Assembly (NCBI RefSeq): GCF_017377875.1
Contig: NZ_CP070975.1
Location: 1,984,001 to 2,048,000 of the forward strand
DNA from: Alcaligenes sp. SORT26
Lineage (GTDB): Bacteria > Pseudomonadota > Gammaproteobacteria > Burkholderiales > Burkholderiaceae_B
Direction of reading: 5' to 3'
Length of the DNA: 64,000 nucleotides
The notes below the pieces were generated by a model. The model ran no database searches and was not told where the DNA came from. It saw nothing but the letters and a program-made list of their open reading frames with translations. Made by a program: the position numbers and the translations under genes. Below, piece by piece: positions 57,267 to 64,000 of the stretch. Within the stretch, counting starts at the first letter, position 1. Each line of letters opens with the position of its first letter.

Positions 57267-58253
57267 TTAGTCCAACGTGATATCGGCTTGCTTGATCAGG
57301 CTGCCAAACTTCTCGTCTTCCTGACGCAGAAACTCGGCGTACTCGGCGGGAGTCGAGGAAATGATATCCACACCCTGACGACGGAAGGTTTCCACAAACT
57401 CGGCGTTCTCGCTGACGGTCTTCATGGACTGGCTCAGGCGTTCCACGATGTCGGCGGGTGTACCACTGCTGACGTGAAAACCGAACCAGGCAGTAACGTT
57501 ATAGCCCTGATCCAAACCCAGCTCTGCAAAGGTAGGCACATTGGGCAACAGCGAGGAGCGCTCGGGGCCCGAGACAGCCAAAGGACGCACGGTATTGGCA
57601 TTGATATGCGTGATAGCTGTGCCCATGCTGTCAAACATGAAGGAGATATGGCCGCCCAGCAGATCTGTCATGGCAGGCGCACTGCCACGGTAAGGAGCGT
57701 GAATGACGTCGATATTCGCCATTGTGGTGAACGCCGCTGCCGACAAGTGGGACGAGGAACCGTTCCCAAAGGAAGCGTAGGTCAAGTCTTCAGGCTTGGC
57801 TCGGGCGTGGTCGATCAGCTCTTGCCCCGTGCTAAAGGGGCTTTGCTTGGCGTTAACCACCAGGACGTTCTGCCCTTCTGCCACCAACGAGACGGCGGTC
57901 AAATCCTGTGCAGGGTCATAAGGCAGTTTTTTGTACAGGTGATTATTGACGACCGCCTGACCCACTGCAGCCAACAGGACGGTGTAGCCATCAGGAGCGG
58001 ATTTAGCTACGAAGTCGGTAGCGATAATGCCGCTGGCACCCGGCTTGTTTTCCACAATGATGATCTGGCCCAGATCCTTGGACATTTGCTGTGCAACACC
58101 GCGGGCGATCACATCGGTCACACCGCCTGGCGTAAAGGGCACCACCAGACGAATCGGCTTGTCCGGATAGGCTGCTTGTGCAGTCAGGGAACAAAACATC
58201 AAGCCCATTCCGGCTAGAAGAGGAGCCACTTTATGGGCCAGAACTTTTTTCAT
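57267..58253 (-). CDS. Bug/TctC-family periplasmic solute-binding protein
   Basis: A 328-residue protein with a signal sequence ending at AQA (about residue 27), then the Bug-family start YPDKPIRLVVPFTPGGVTDVIAR and GYTVLLAAVGQAV. Bug proteins bind carboxylates or amides for TctAB importers. No tctAB is next to it. The tctBA pair at the left of the window lacks a visible tctC, so they could work together, though they are 55 kb apart. Confidence 0.93.
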   Translation of the reverse strand: MKKVLAHKVAPLLAGMGLMFCSLTAQAAYPDKPIRLVVPFTPGGVTDVIARGVAQQMSKDLGQIIIVENKPGASGIIATDFVAKSAPDGYTVLLAAVGQAVVNNHLYKKLPYDPAQDLTAVSLVAEGQNVLVVNAKQSPFSTGQELIDHARAKPEDLTYASFGNGSSSHLSAAAFTTMANIDVIHAPYRGSAPAMTDLLGGHISFMFDSMGTAITHINANTVRPLAVSGPERSSLLPNVPTFAELGLDQGYNVTAWFGFHVSSGTPADIVERLSQSMKTVSENAEFVETFRRQGVDIISSTPAEYAEFLRQEDEKFGSLIKQADITLD

Positions 58254-58274
58254 GAATCACTCCAAACTTATTTT

Positions 58275-58289
58275 GTTCGATAATCGAAC
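58275..58289. promoter_or_regulatory. IclR-type palindrome, Bug-gene side
   Basis: GTTCGATAATCGAAC has perfect 7-bp arms around a central A. It lies 22 bases before the Bug gene start, in the divergent region with an IclR gene. It nearly matches a second site at 58360. Confidence 0.72.
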
Positions 58290-58359
58290 TTGATTATTAA
58301 ATTGCTAAGTCTTGTTTTTTTTACAATTTATCATCGATAATTCTTGATAATCCCTACAG

Positions 58360-58374
58360 GTTCGGTAATCGAAC
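58360..58374. promoter_or_regulatory. IclR-type palindrome, regulator side
   Basis: GTTCGGTAATCGAAC differs from the site at 58275 at one base. It lies 28 bases before the IclR gene start. Two near-identical 15-base palindromes, 85 bases apart and one beside each divergent gene, point to autoregulation plus control of the Bug/CoA-transferase operon. Confidence 0.72.
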
Positions 58375-58402
58375 AAAACTAGACTCTGAGCCCCATTCAG
58401 CC

Positions 58403-59203
58403 ATGACGACGAACAAAGAGACAAGCCCCGCCGCCGACAGCTACAAAGGTGACCCGGATTACATGCAGTCGCTGGCCCGTGGCCTGCAAGTGATTACGGC
58501 TTTTTCAGACCGAAGACGGCCTTTGCGAGCAGCAGAAATTGCTCTGAAAACGGGCCTGGCGCGGGCGGTGGTTCAACGCTGCCTCTACACGCTGCAAGCC
58601 TTGGGTTATGCGGAACAAGAAGGTGCTTTCTGGAAGCTGCGCCCAGCGATTTTGCAGTTGGGCCATGCCTATTTTTCCTCAACGTCCATCGTCAGCCTGG
58701 CCCAACCCATACTGGATGATTTAAGTGACCGTGTCGGCGAGACCTGTGCTCTGGCTTTGCTGGATGGAGACGAAATTCTGTATCTGGCTCGTGCTCAGCG
58801 ACAACGTGTTCTGACCGTGTCCCTGGGACTGGGAAGCCGCCTGCCTGCGCACTGCACTTCAATCGGACGCATGATGCTGTCCCAGCTTCCACAAAACAGG
58901 CTGGATGCGTATCTGGAACTGGCTCCCTTCAAGATCATGACGCAATACACCGCCCATACCCGCGAGGCTTTGCTACGCGAGTTAAAGCAGGTGCAGGAGA
59001 AGGATTACTCCTTGATCAAGGAGGAGCTGGAACTGGGTTTGACGGCGATTGGCGTGCCAGTACGCAGCGCCAGCGGACGTGTCGTCGCGGGGATGAGTAT
59101 CAGCATCAAGGATTGGCAGGACTCTGAAGAAAAACTGATCCAGCGCTGCCTGCCCGAACTGCGTTCGAGCGCCAGGCAGCTAGGTTTGATGTTGCCAGCC
59201 TAA
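58403..59203 (+). CDS. IclR-family regulator (PcaR/PobR-like)
   Basis: A 266-residue regulator with an N-terminal winged helix (about 20-80) and a C-terminal IclR effector domain (about 95-262). Strings such as YMQSLARGLQVITAFSD and VGETCALALLDGDEILYLAR resemble the aromatic-acid regulators PcaR/PobR. It is divergent from the Bug/CoA-transferase pair and has two matching palindromes in the shared intergenic region. Confidence 0.93.
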   Translation: MTTNKETSPAADSYKGDPDYMQSLARGLQVITAFSDRRRPLRAAEIALKTGLARAVVQRCLYTLQALGYAEQEGAFWKLRPAILQLGHAYFSSTSIVSLAQPILDDLSDRVGETCALALLDGDEILYLARAQRQRVLTVSLGLGSRLPAHCTSIGRMMLSQLPQNRLDAYLELAPFKIMTQYTAHTREALLRELKQVQEKDYSLIKEELELGLTAIGVPVRSASGRVVAGMSISIKDWQDSEEKLIQRCLPELRSSARQLGLMLPA

Positions 59204-59220
59204 GGTGGGCGATCTGGCGA

Positions 59221-59727
59221 TCAGGCAGGATTGAGCATGGTCAGTGCGCTGCTCAAGGCGTATTCCACGGCTTGCTGACGAATTTCAGCACGATCCCCGT
59301 TAAAAATACGGGCGGCTGCGCGGGTCACAATGCCATCGCCCCGGCGTTGCGCAAAACCAAAGCACACCAAGCCAACCGGTTTGCCCGGTGTGGCGCCATC
59401 AGGGCCAGCAATTCCCGTGGTGGAAATAGCCAATTCTGCATCGGCTGTGGCTTCCAGCGCCCCTGCCGCCATTTCCATCGCGGTTTCTTCACTGACCGCA
59501 CCAAAACGGTCCAGGGTGTCCTGGTTCACGCCCAGCTCCTGCACCTTGGCCTTATTGCTATAGGTGACAAAACCGCGCTCAAACCAGGCACTGGAACCGG
59601 GCAAATCCGTCAGGGAAGCAGCCAGAAGGCCACCCGTACATGATTCGGCGCAGGCGACCATCCAGCCTCGATCTTTAAGGGCTCGTCCTAATTCCAGGGC
59701 GGCATTGCCATGCTCGTATTCGCTCAT
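59221..59727 (-). CDS. CinA C-terminal domain amidohydrolase (PncC-like)
   Basis: At 168 residues this is the stand-alone CinA C-domain, which in other bacteria deamidates nicotinamide mononucleotide for NAD recycling. The signature ACAESCTGGLLAASLTDLPG is at about 24-43. I start at 59727, where the ATG overlaps the pgpA stop by four bases; longer forms are unlikely. It ends a run of five co-oriented genes. Confidence 0.88.
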   Translation of the reverse strand: MSEYEHGNAALELGRALKDRGWMVACAESCTGGLLAASLTDLPGSSAWFERGFVTYSNKAKVQELGVNQDTLDRFGAVSEETAMEMAAGALEATADAELAISTTGIAGPDGATPGKPVGLVCFGFAQRRGDGIVTRAAARIFNGDRAEIRQQAVEYALSSALTMLNPA

Positions 59728-60245
59728 GAGAAGACTCCAAAACGTACCAAGACAGCCATCAGCAACAAGGTATAGCCTGCGGCCAGAAGATCGTCCCACA
59801 TAACGCCAAAACCGTTATGCAGATGACGATCAAAATAGCGGATCGGCGCAGGTTTGAGAATATCAAAGAAACGAAATAACACGAATGCGATGCCCTGTGC
59901 CAGCCAGGTTTGCGGAATCAACCACAGCACCAGCCAGAAGGCGACCATCTCATCCCAGTTCATGCCGCTGTGATCGGACACGCCCAGATCGTACCCAGTG
60001 CGGTGGCACGCCCAGCAGCCAATGAAAAAAGTGACGGGCAGGAAGATCGCCATTTGCATGTCGGTCAGCACATGCAAACCCAAGACCCACAAAACCCAGG
60101 CCAGAACCGTACCCCAGGTTCCCGGCCCCGGACGCAATACGCCCGTACCGCCACCAAAGGCGATCAGACGCCAGGGCTTTTTAACCACCCAATCCAGGGT
60201 AGGACGCTGAATAGGATTTAAGGAAGGATCAGGAAATGTGCTCAT
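59724..60245 (-). CDS. pgpA: Phosphatidylglycerophosphatase A
   Basis: A 173-residue inner-membrane phosphatase that makes phosphatidylglycerol. The conserved FGGGTGVLRPGPGTWGT segment and the acidic DHSGMNWDEMVAFW are present. It lies nine bases after thiL, and its stop overlaps the next start, so it is part of one operon with thiL and the pncC-like gene. Confidence 0.95.
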   Translation of the reverse strand: MSTFPDPSLNPIQRPTLDWVVKKPWRLIAFGGGTGVLRPGPGTWGTVLAWVLWVLGLHVLTDMQMAIFLPVTFFIGCWACHRTGYDLGVSDHSGMNWDEMVAFWLVLWLIPQTWLAQGIAFVLFRFFDILKPAPIRYFDRHLHNGFGVMWDDLLAAGYTLLLMAVLVRFGVFS

Positions 60246-60254
60246 GACACAGAC

Positions 60255-61217
60255 TCAGCCACCAAAATGGTCGAAACCGCCCTGGGCAGGGGCAGGATGC
60301 AGACCCTGTTGATCACGCACATGAACCCCGTTGCCAGCGTGCATGGAGCCAATACGGCTTAGCTGAACGCCTTCGCGCTGGGCCAGCGCCATGATGGACT
60401 CCCGTTGTTGGGGAGCACCTGTAAAACACAGTTGAAAAACATCACCACCGACCAGGACTGCTTCACGTTGCAGCTCGGCAGGCAAACCTTGCAGGGATGG
60501 GTCCAGCGGCAAAGCATCCCAATCCAGATGGGCTGCGCATTGACTGGCTTTGGCGATATGGCCCAGATCTTGAACCAGGCCGTCAGAGACATCAATGGCC
60601 GCATGGGCCAAACCGGCCAGGGCATGGCCCAGACGATACGGAGGCCAGGGTTGCTCCAGAGCACCACGGCTGGCAGCCAGCCGCTGCGGATCAGCGCGAA
60701 GACGGCCTTGCAGGAGGCGCAAGGCAATATCTGCTGCTCCCAATGTGCCCGTCAACCAGATATCGTCACCAGCTTGGGCGGCACTGCGTTGCAAAGCTTG
60801 CCCTGCCGGGACTTCACCCAGAACGGTAATACTGATGACCACGCCCTGCTTGCTGCGCGTGGTGTCTCCACCGATCAAGGGGCATTGCGCCTGATCAGCC
60901 AGTTGGAACAAGCCATTTGAGAACGCTTCCAGCCATTCGGGTCGGACTTCAGGCATGGACAAGCCCAGGAGGCAAGCTCGTGGTTTGGCCCCCATCGCAC
61001 CCAGGTCCGACAGATTCACGGCCAGTGCTTTATGCCCGAGCAGAAAGGGATCAACGTCAGGAAAGAAATGCTGCCCCTCGATCAGAAGATCGACGCTGCT
61101 GGCCAGTTGCCAGCCCGGCTTCGGGGTGAAAAGTGCGCAATCGTCACCCACTCCCAAATATCCTTCGGGAGCGGGGCGATTGAAATACTGCTGGATAAGA
61201 CCGAACTCGTTCAGCAC
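60255..61217 (-). CDS. thiL: Thiamine-monophosphate kinase
   Basis: The 320-residue kinase makes thiamine diphosphate, the active cofactor. GVGDDCALF is at residues 22-30 and DVSDGLVQDLGHIA at 209-222, as expected. The GTG at 61217 is chosen, because it gives the standard N-terminus and length and lies just after the nusB stop. The usual GGDDYEL motif is changed to GGDVFQL at 257-263, which is odd for this family. Confidence 0.92.
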   Translation of the reverse strand: MLNEFGLIQQYFNRPAPEGYLGVGDDCALFTPKPGWQLASSVDLLIEGQHFFPDVDPFLLGHKALAVNLSDLGAMGAKPRACLLGLSMPEVRPEWLEAFSNGLFQLADQAQCPLIGGDTTRSKQGVVISITVLGEVPAGQALQRSAAQAGDDIWLTGTLGAADIALRLLQGRLRADPQRLAASRGALEQPWPPYRLGHALAGLAHAAIDVSDGLVQDLGHIAKASQCAAHLDWDALPLDPSLQGLPAELQREAVLVGGDVFQLCFTGAPQQRESIMALAQREGVQLSRIGSMHAGNGVHVRDQQGLHPAPAQGGFDHFGG

Positions 61218-61230
61218 GGCACGCCCCGTT

Positions 61231-61746
61231 TTAGCGGCGGGCCTGCTTGGCAACTTCAGGAGCGCGTACGTCGGCAGCCAGCTTGTCCAGCACGCCGTTA
61301 ACGAATTTAAAGCCGTCGGTACCGCCAAAGGATTTGGCCAGTTCGACTGCTTCGTTAATGGCAACGCGGTATGGCACTTCTACGTGATGCACCAGTTCGT
61401 AGCTGCCAATCAGCAAGATGCCGTGCTCGATGGGAGAGAGCTCTTCCAAAGGGCGGTCAACATAAGGCAAAAAGCGTTCGCGCAGCACTGGGGCTTCGCG
61501 CATTACGCCGAACAGCAAGGTTTTGAACCAGGCTGCATCAGCTTCGCCAAACTCCTCGTCGCCCCGGATATGGGCGTCGATGGAGGTGGCTTCCTGCAGG
61601 CCATCTGCCCCTCGCAAAAGCCAGGAGTAGATGCCCTGCAGGGCAAATTCGCGCGAGCGGCGGCGCGCGGATCGTCCGTTGGCCTTGCTGGCCGGGACTT
61701 TATTTGTCGTCGTCAAGATCTTCGTCCTCGTAATCTTCGTCCTCAT
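61231..61746 (-). CDS. nusB: Transcription antitermination factor NusB
   Basis: This 171-residue all-helical protein binds boxA RNA with NusE for rRNA antitermination. [17 protein letters not shown] is the conserved start of the fold. The best start is an ATG at 61746, which makes the first 15 or so codons overlap the 3' end of ribH in another frame; there is no ATG or GTG after the ribH stop. A TTG at 61716 is an alternative. The start is therefore uncertain, but the gene is not. Confidence 0.9.
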   Translation of the reverse strand: MRTKITRTKILTTTNKVPASKANGRSARRRSREFALQGIYSWLLRGADGLQEATSIDAHIRGDEEFGEADAAWFKTLLFGVMREAPVLRERFLPYVDRPLEELSPIEHGILLIGSYELVHHVEVPYRVAINEAVELAKSFGGTDGFKFVNGVLDKLAADVRAPEVAKQARR

Positions 61747-62218
61747 CGTCGTCCAGCTCGGGTTCGAGGACGGCGATAAGATTGCCCAGCTCGACCGCCG
61801 TACGGGCGCAATCGCGACCTTTTTCAGCGGCACGAATTTCAGCCTGTTCATCTGTGTTGGTGGTCAGTACACCGTTAGCAACCGGAATGCCGGTAGCTAG
61901 GGAGACTTGTGTAATAGCCGAAGCGCTTTCGTTGCTGACCACTTCAAAGTGGTAGGTATCGCCACGGATGACGGCACCCAGTGCGATCAGAGCATCGAAT
62001 TCGCCTGTTTCGGCCATTTGGCCCAGAGTAATACCCAATTCCAGCGCGCCAGGAACGGACAGAACCGTCACATCACGCTCGTCCACACCCAAGGCTTCCA
62101 GCTCTTTCAAGCAAGCTTCCAGTTCGGTCAGGCCGATGGATTCGTTGAAACGTGCACGCACAATACCAATGTGCAGACCTTCCCCGTTCAGGTCAGGGGT
62201 AACAATGTAAGGATTCAT
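61700..62218 (-). CDS. ribH: 6,7-Dimethyl-8-ribityllumazine synthase
   Basis: The 172-residue enzyme makes the direct precursor of riboflavin. The catalytic histidine lies in [12 protein letters not shown]. The last 20 residues form a highly acidic tail ([20 protein letters not shown]), which goes beyond the normal lumazine synthase fold, and its codons overlap the presumed start of nusB. ribBX lies 14 bases upstream. Confidence 0.95.
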   Translation of the reverse strand: MNPYIVTPDLNGEGLHIGIVRARFNESIGLTELEACLKELEALGVDERDVTVLSVPGALELGITLGQMAETGEFDALIALGAVIRGDTYHFEVVSNESASAITQVSLATGIPVANGVLTTNTDEQAEIRAAEKGRDCARTAVELGNLIAVLEPELDDDEDEDYEDEDLDDDK

Positions 62219-62232
62219 GTTGGAAGCTCCGC

Positions 62233-63399
62233 TTAGGATTGAGAATCTGGTTCGCTATGGTAACCCGTCACGGTCAATGCAAACCCGGCCATGCTTGGCA
62301 TTTTACGTGGTCGCGACATCAAACGGGCTTTGCCAACATTGAGGTCACGCAAAATCTGTGCACCAATTCCATAAGTGCGCAAATCATTGCGGCTGGGGCG
62401 ACCGCGTGGAGTCTGTGCCGGGCTGTCTTCACTCCAGGCGTGAATCTGCTCGAAACTCTCTTCTTCGGAGTTCTGGCAGTTCATCAGCAACACGACGCCG
62501 CTGTCGGATTTGGCGACAGTGCGCAGTGCCGTCGGCAGGGTCCAGCTATGGCCGACGCTATCTTCAACCAGGACGTCCAGAACCGTGGTGGGTTCGTGCA
62601 CACGCACCAGCGTTTCAACATCAGGGCTGATTTGGCCGTGGACCAGTGCCAGATGCAAACCGCCGGAAGACAAGTCGCGGTAAGCATGGCACTCGAATTC
62701 GCCGTAAGGAGTCTTGACGGGTTTCTTGTGCAGACGCTCGATCATGGATTCATGTTCGCTGCGGTACTGAATCAGATCCGCAATGGTGCCCACCTTGATG
62801 CCGTGTTCGCGGGCAAACACCAGCAAATCGGGCAAACGGGCCATGGAGCCATCGGGATTCAGCACTTCGCAAATAACGGCGGCCGGAGTCAAGCCTGCCA
62901 TCGCGGTCAGATCGCAACCAGCTTCGGTGTGACCGGCACGAACCAGCACGCCACCTTTGGCCGCTTTCAGCGGGAAAATGTGACCAGGTTGAACCAGATC
63001 AATCGGACGCGCATCGCGCGCAACCGCCGCTTGCACGGTGCGGGCACGGTCAGCAGCGGAGATACCAGTTTCCACGCCTTCAGCCGCTTCAATCGACACC
63101 GTGAAGTTGGTGCCAAAGCGCGTACCGTTGCGGGTAGCCATCAAAGGCAGGTCCAGTTGGCGGCAACGCTCTTCGGTCAGGGTCAGGCAAACCAGACCAC
63201 GACCATGTGTCACCATGAAGTTGATCGCTTCGGCATTCACGAATTCAGCGGCCATGACCAGGTCGCCTTCGTTTTCGCGGTCCTCTTCGTCAACCAGAAT
63301 AACCATGCGCCCTGCGCGCAGCTCTTCAACAATCTCTGGAACGGGAGCGATTGGACTGGCGCCCAGTTGACCAGCGTCGGACTGAATTTCTTGATTCAT
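62233..63399 (-). CDS. ribB: 3,4-Dihydroxy-2-butanone-4-phosphate synthase, RibBX type
   Basis: A 388-residue protein. The first 210 or so residues are a complete RibB with the metal-binding motif [12 protein letters not shown] (37-48). The rest resembles GTP cyclohydrolase II but lacks the zinc-binding cysteines of that enzyme (the region around [14 protein letters not shown] should carry them). It is therefore probably a RibB with a degenerate RibA-like domain, not a bifunctional enzyme, and a separate ribA is expected elsewhere. Confidence 0.92.
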   Translation of the reverse strand: MNQEIQSDAGQLGASPIAPVPEIVEELRAGRMVILVDEEDRENEGDLVMAAEFVNAEAINFMVTHGRGLVCLTLTEERCRQLDLPLMATRNGTRFGTNFTVSIEAAEGVETGISAADRARTVQAAVARDARPIDLVQPGHIFPLKAAKGGVLVRAGHTEAGCDLTAMAGLTPAAVICEVLNPDGSMARLPDLLVFAREHGIKVGTIADLIQYRSEHESMIERLHKKPVKTPYGEFECHAYRDLSSGGLHLALVHGQISPDVETLVRVHEPTTVLDVLVEDSVGHSWTLPTALRTVAKSDSGVVLLMNCQNSEEESFEQIHAWSEDSPAQTPRGRPSRNDLRTYGIGAQILRDLNVGKARLMSRPRKMPSMAGFALTVTGYHSEPDSQS

Positions 63400-63514
63400 C
63401 GTGCTCTTTGCTCAGACAGATAATAATTAAGACCATTTTACGACACCCAGGCCCCGGCGGGCAGCTTCATTAGTCGGTACACTTGAAGACCGTGCCAAAC
63501 CGCCCCAAGCCCCT

Positions 63515-64000
63515 ATGACCGAACCCATTTTGCCTGCTCTGGACGAAAAACGTCGCCGTATCCAATCCATTGAAACGGGTTTTGGCCTGTTGAAGGTACT
63601 GGTAGACAGCGGCCAGCCCATGATGTTGCGCGATCTGGCGACCCAGGCGGGCATGAGCTCAGCCAAAGCCCACCCCTACCTGGTCAGCTTTACCAATGTA
63701 GGACTGGTACAACAGGCACCCGCTACCGGTTTGTACGAACTGGGGCCCTTTGCCTTGCAGATGGGCCTGGTCAGCCTGCAAAGCCAGAACCCGGTCAAGA
63801 TTGCCCTGCCACTGGTACAGTCCTGGGCCTCACGCATTGGGCATACACTGGGTTTGGCCGTGTTGGGGTCACATGGCCCCACGATGGTGCATATCAGCGA
63901 GGCCAGCTACCCGGTCCACGTCAATATGCGCTGCGGCACGGTGATGTCCATGTTGCATACGGCCACCGGCCACGTCTTTGCCGCCTGGCTGCCGCCGGAA
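63515..64000 (+). CDS. IclR-family regulator, partial (cut by window end)
   Basis: The first 162 codons of a regulator that runs off the window. It has the IclR winged helix (RIQSIETGFGLLKVLVDSG, LATQAGMSSAKAHPYLVSFT) at about 16-70 and the beginning of the effector domain. It is divergent from ribBX, 115 bases apart; a functional link with riboflavin synthesis is not implied. Confidence 0.9.
   Translation, partial: MTEPILPALDEKRRRIQSIETGFGLLKVLVDSGQPMMLRDLATQAGMSSAKAHPYLVSFTNVGLVQQAPATGLYELGPFALQMGLVSLQSQNPVKIALPLVQSWASRIGHTLGLAVLGSHGPTMVHISEASYPVHVNMRCGTVMSMLHTATGHVFAAWLPPE

Overview
The window reads as chromosomal DNA of a betaproteobacterium of the family Alcaligenaceae, most likely Alcaligenes or a close relative. 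The evidence is the mix of Bug/Tct-type tripartite carboxylate transport genes, a complete ybgC-tolQRAB-pal-cpoB operon, an AhpF/AhpC pair, a ribBX-ribH-nusB-thiL-pgpA block, moderately high G+C and many IclR/LysR regulators next to CoA-dependent acid catabolism genes. This placement is by gene content only. I saw no rRNA, tRNA, CRISPR array, prophage or complete insertion sequence.

Layout. 0.3-2.3 kb: tctB-tctA without a visible tctC. 2.5-7.6 kb: an FAD oxidoreductase and a three-gene ABC importer with a Tat-exported binding protein. 7.8-11.5 kb: a beta-hydroxyacid dehydrogenase facing rppH and an overlapping TctD/TctE-like two-component system. 11.6-18.9 kb: proS and the Tol-Pal operon. 18.9-22.3 kb: a hydrolase, a PCuAC copper chaperone, a thioesterase and a MATE pump. 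22.4-27.1 kb: a BMP-type nucleoside-like ABC importer. 27.2-31 kb: a Pmp3-like peptide, meso-diaminopimelate dehydrogenase, a LysE/RhtB exporter and an acetyl-CoA hydrolase/CoA-transferase facing a LysR gene. 32.0-32.5 kb: a long palindromic repeat element. 32.6-34.9 kb: ahpF and ahpC. 35-42.9 kb: a MocR regulator with a DMT transporter, cysH-cysD-cysN, then ackA and a phosphate acyltransferase. 43-45.4 kb: a DUF1348 protein, a LysR gene and a pirin. 45.6-45.9 kb: a second, inverted copy of the palindromic element. 46.3-49.9 kb: a diguanylate cyclase, an amidase and a DUF1697 protein. 50-51.8 kb: a small A+T-richer island with a DUF2834 membrane protein and an unrecognised gene carrying a HEPN-like motif. 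52-55.4 kb: CIRCE-controlled groESL, dgkA and pyrF. 55.4-56 kb: two hexanucleotide microsatellites. 56-59.2 kb: a CaiB-type CoA-transferase and a Bug binding protein, divergent from an IclR gene with two matching palindromes. 59.2-63.4 kb: pncC-like, pgpA, thiL, nusB, ribH, ribBX. The last 486 bases are the start of another IclR gene.

How it fits together. Much of the window is housekeeping (envelope constriction, translation, folding, riboflavin/thiamine, sulfate assimilation). It alternates with small cassettes for uptake and CoA-based breakdown of organic acids, each paired with its own regulator. The most unusual signal is the family of roughly 233-base palindromes at 32.2 and 45.6 kb, with a third, partial copy at 32.08 kb. 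The core is nearly identical between copies. The 32-base outer arms have unrelated middles, yet in each full copy the two arms still pair with each other.
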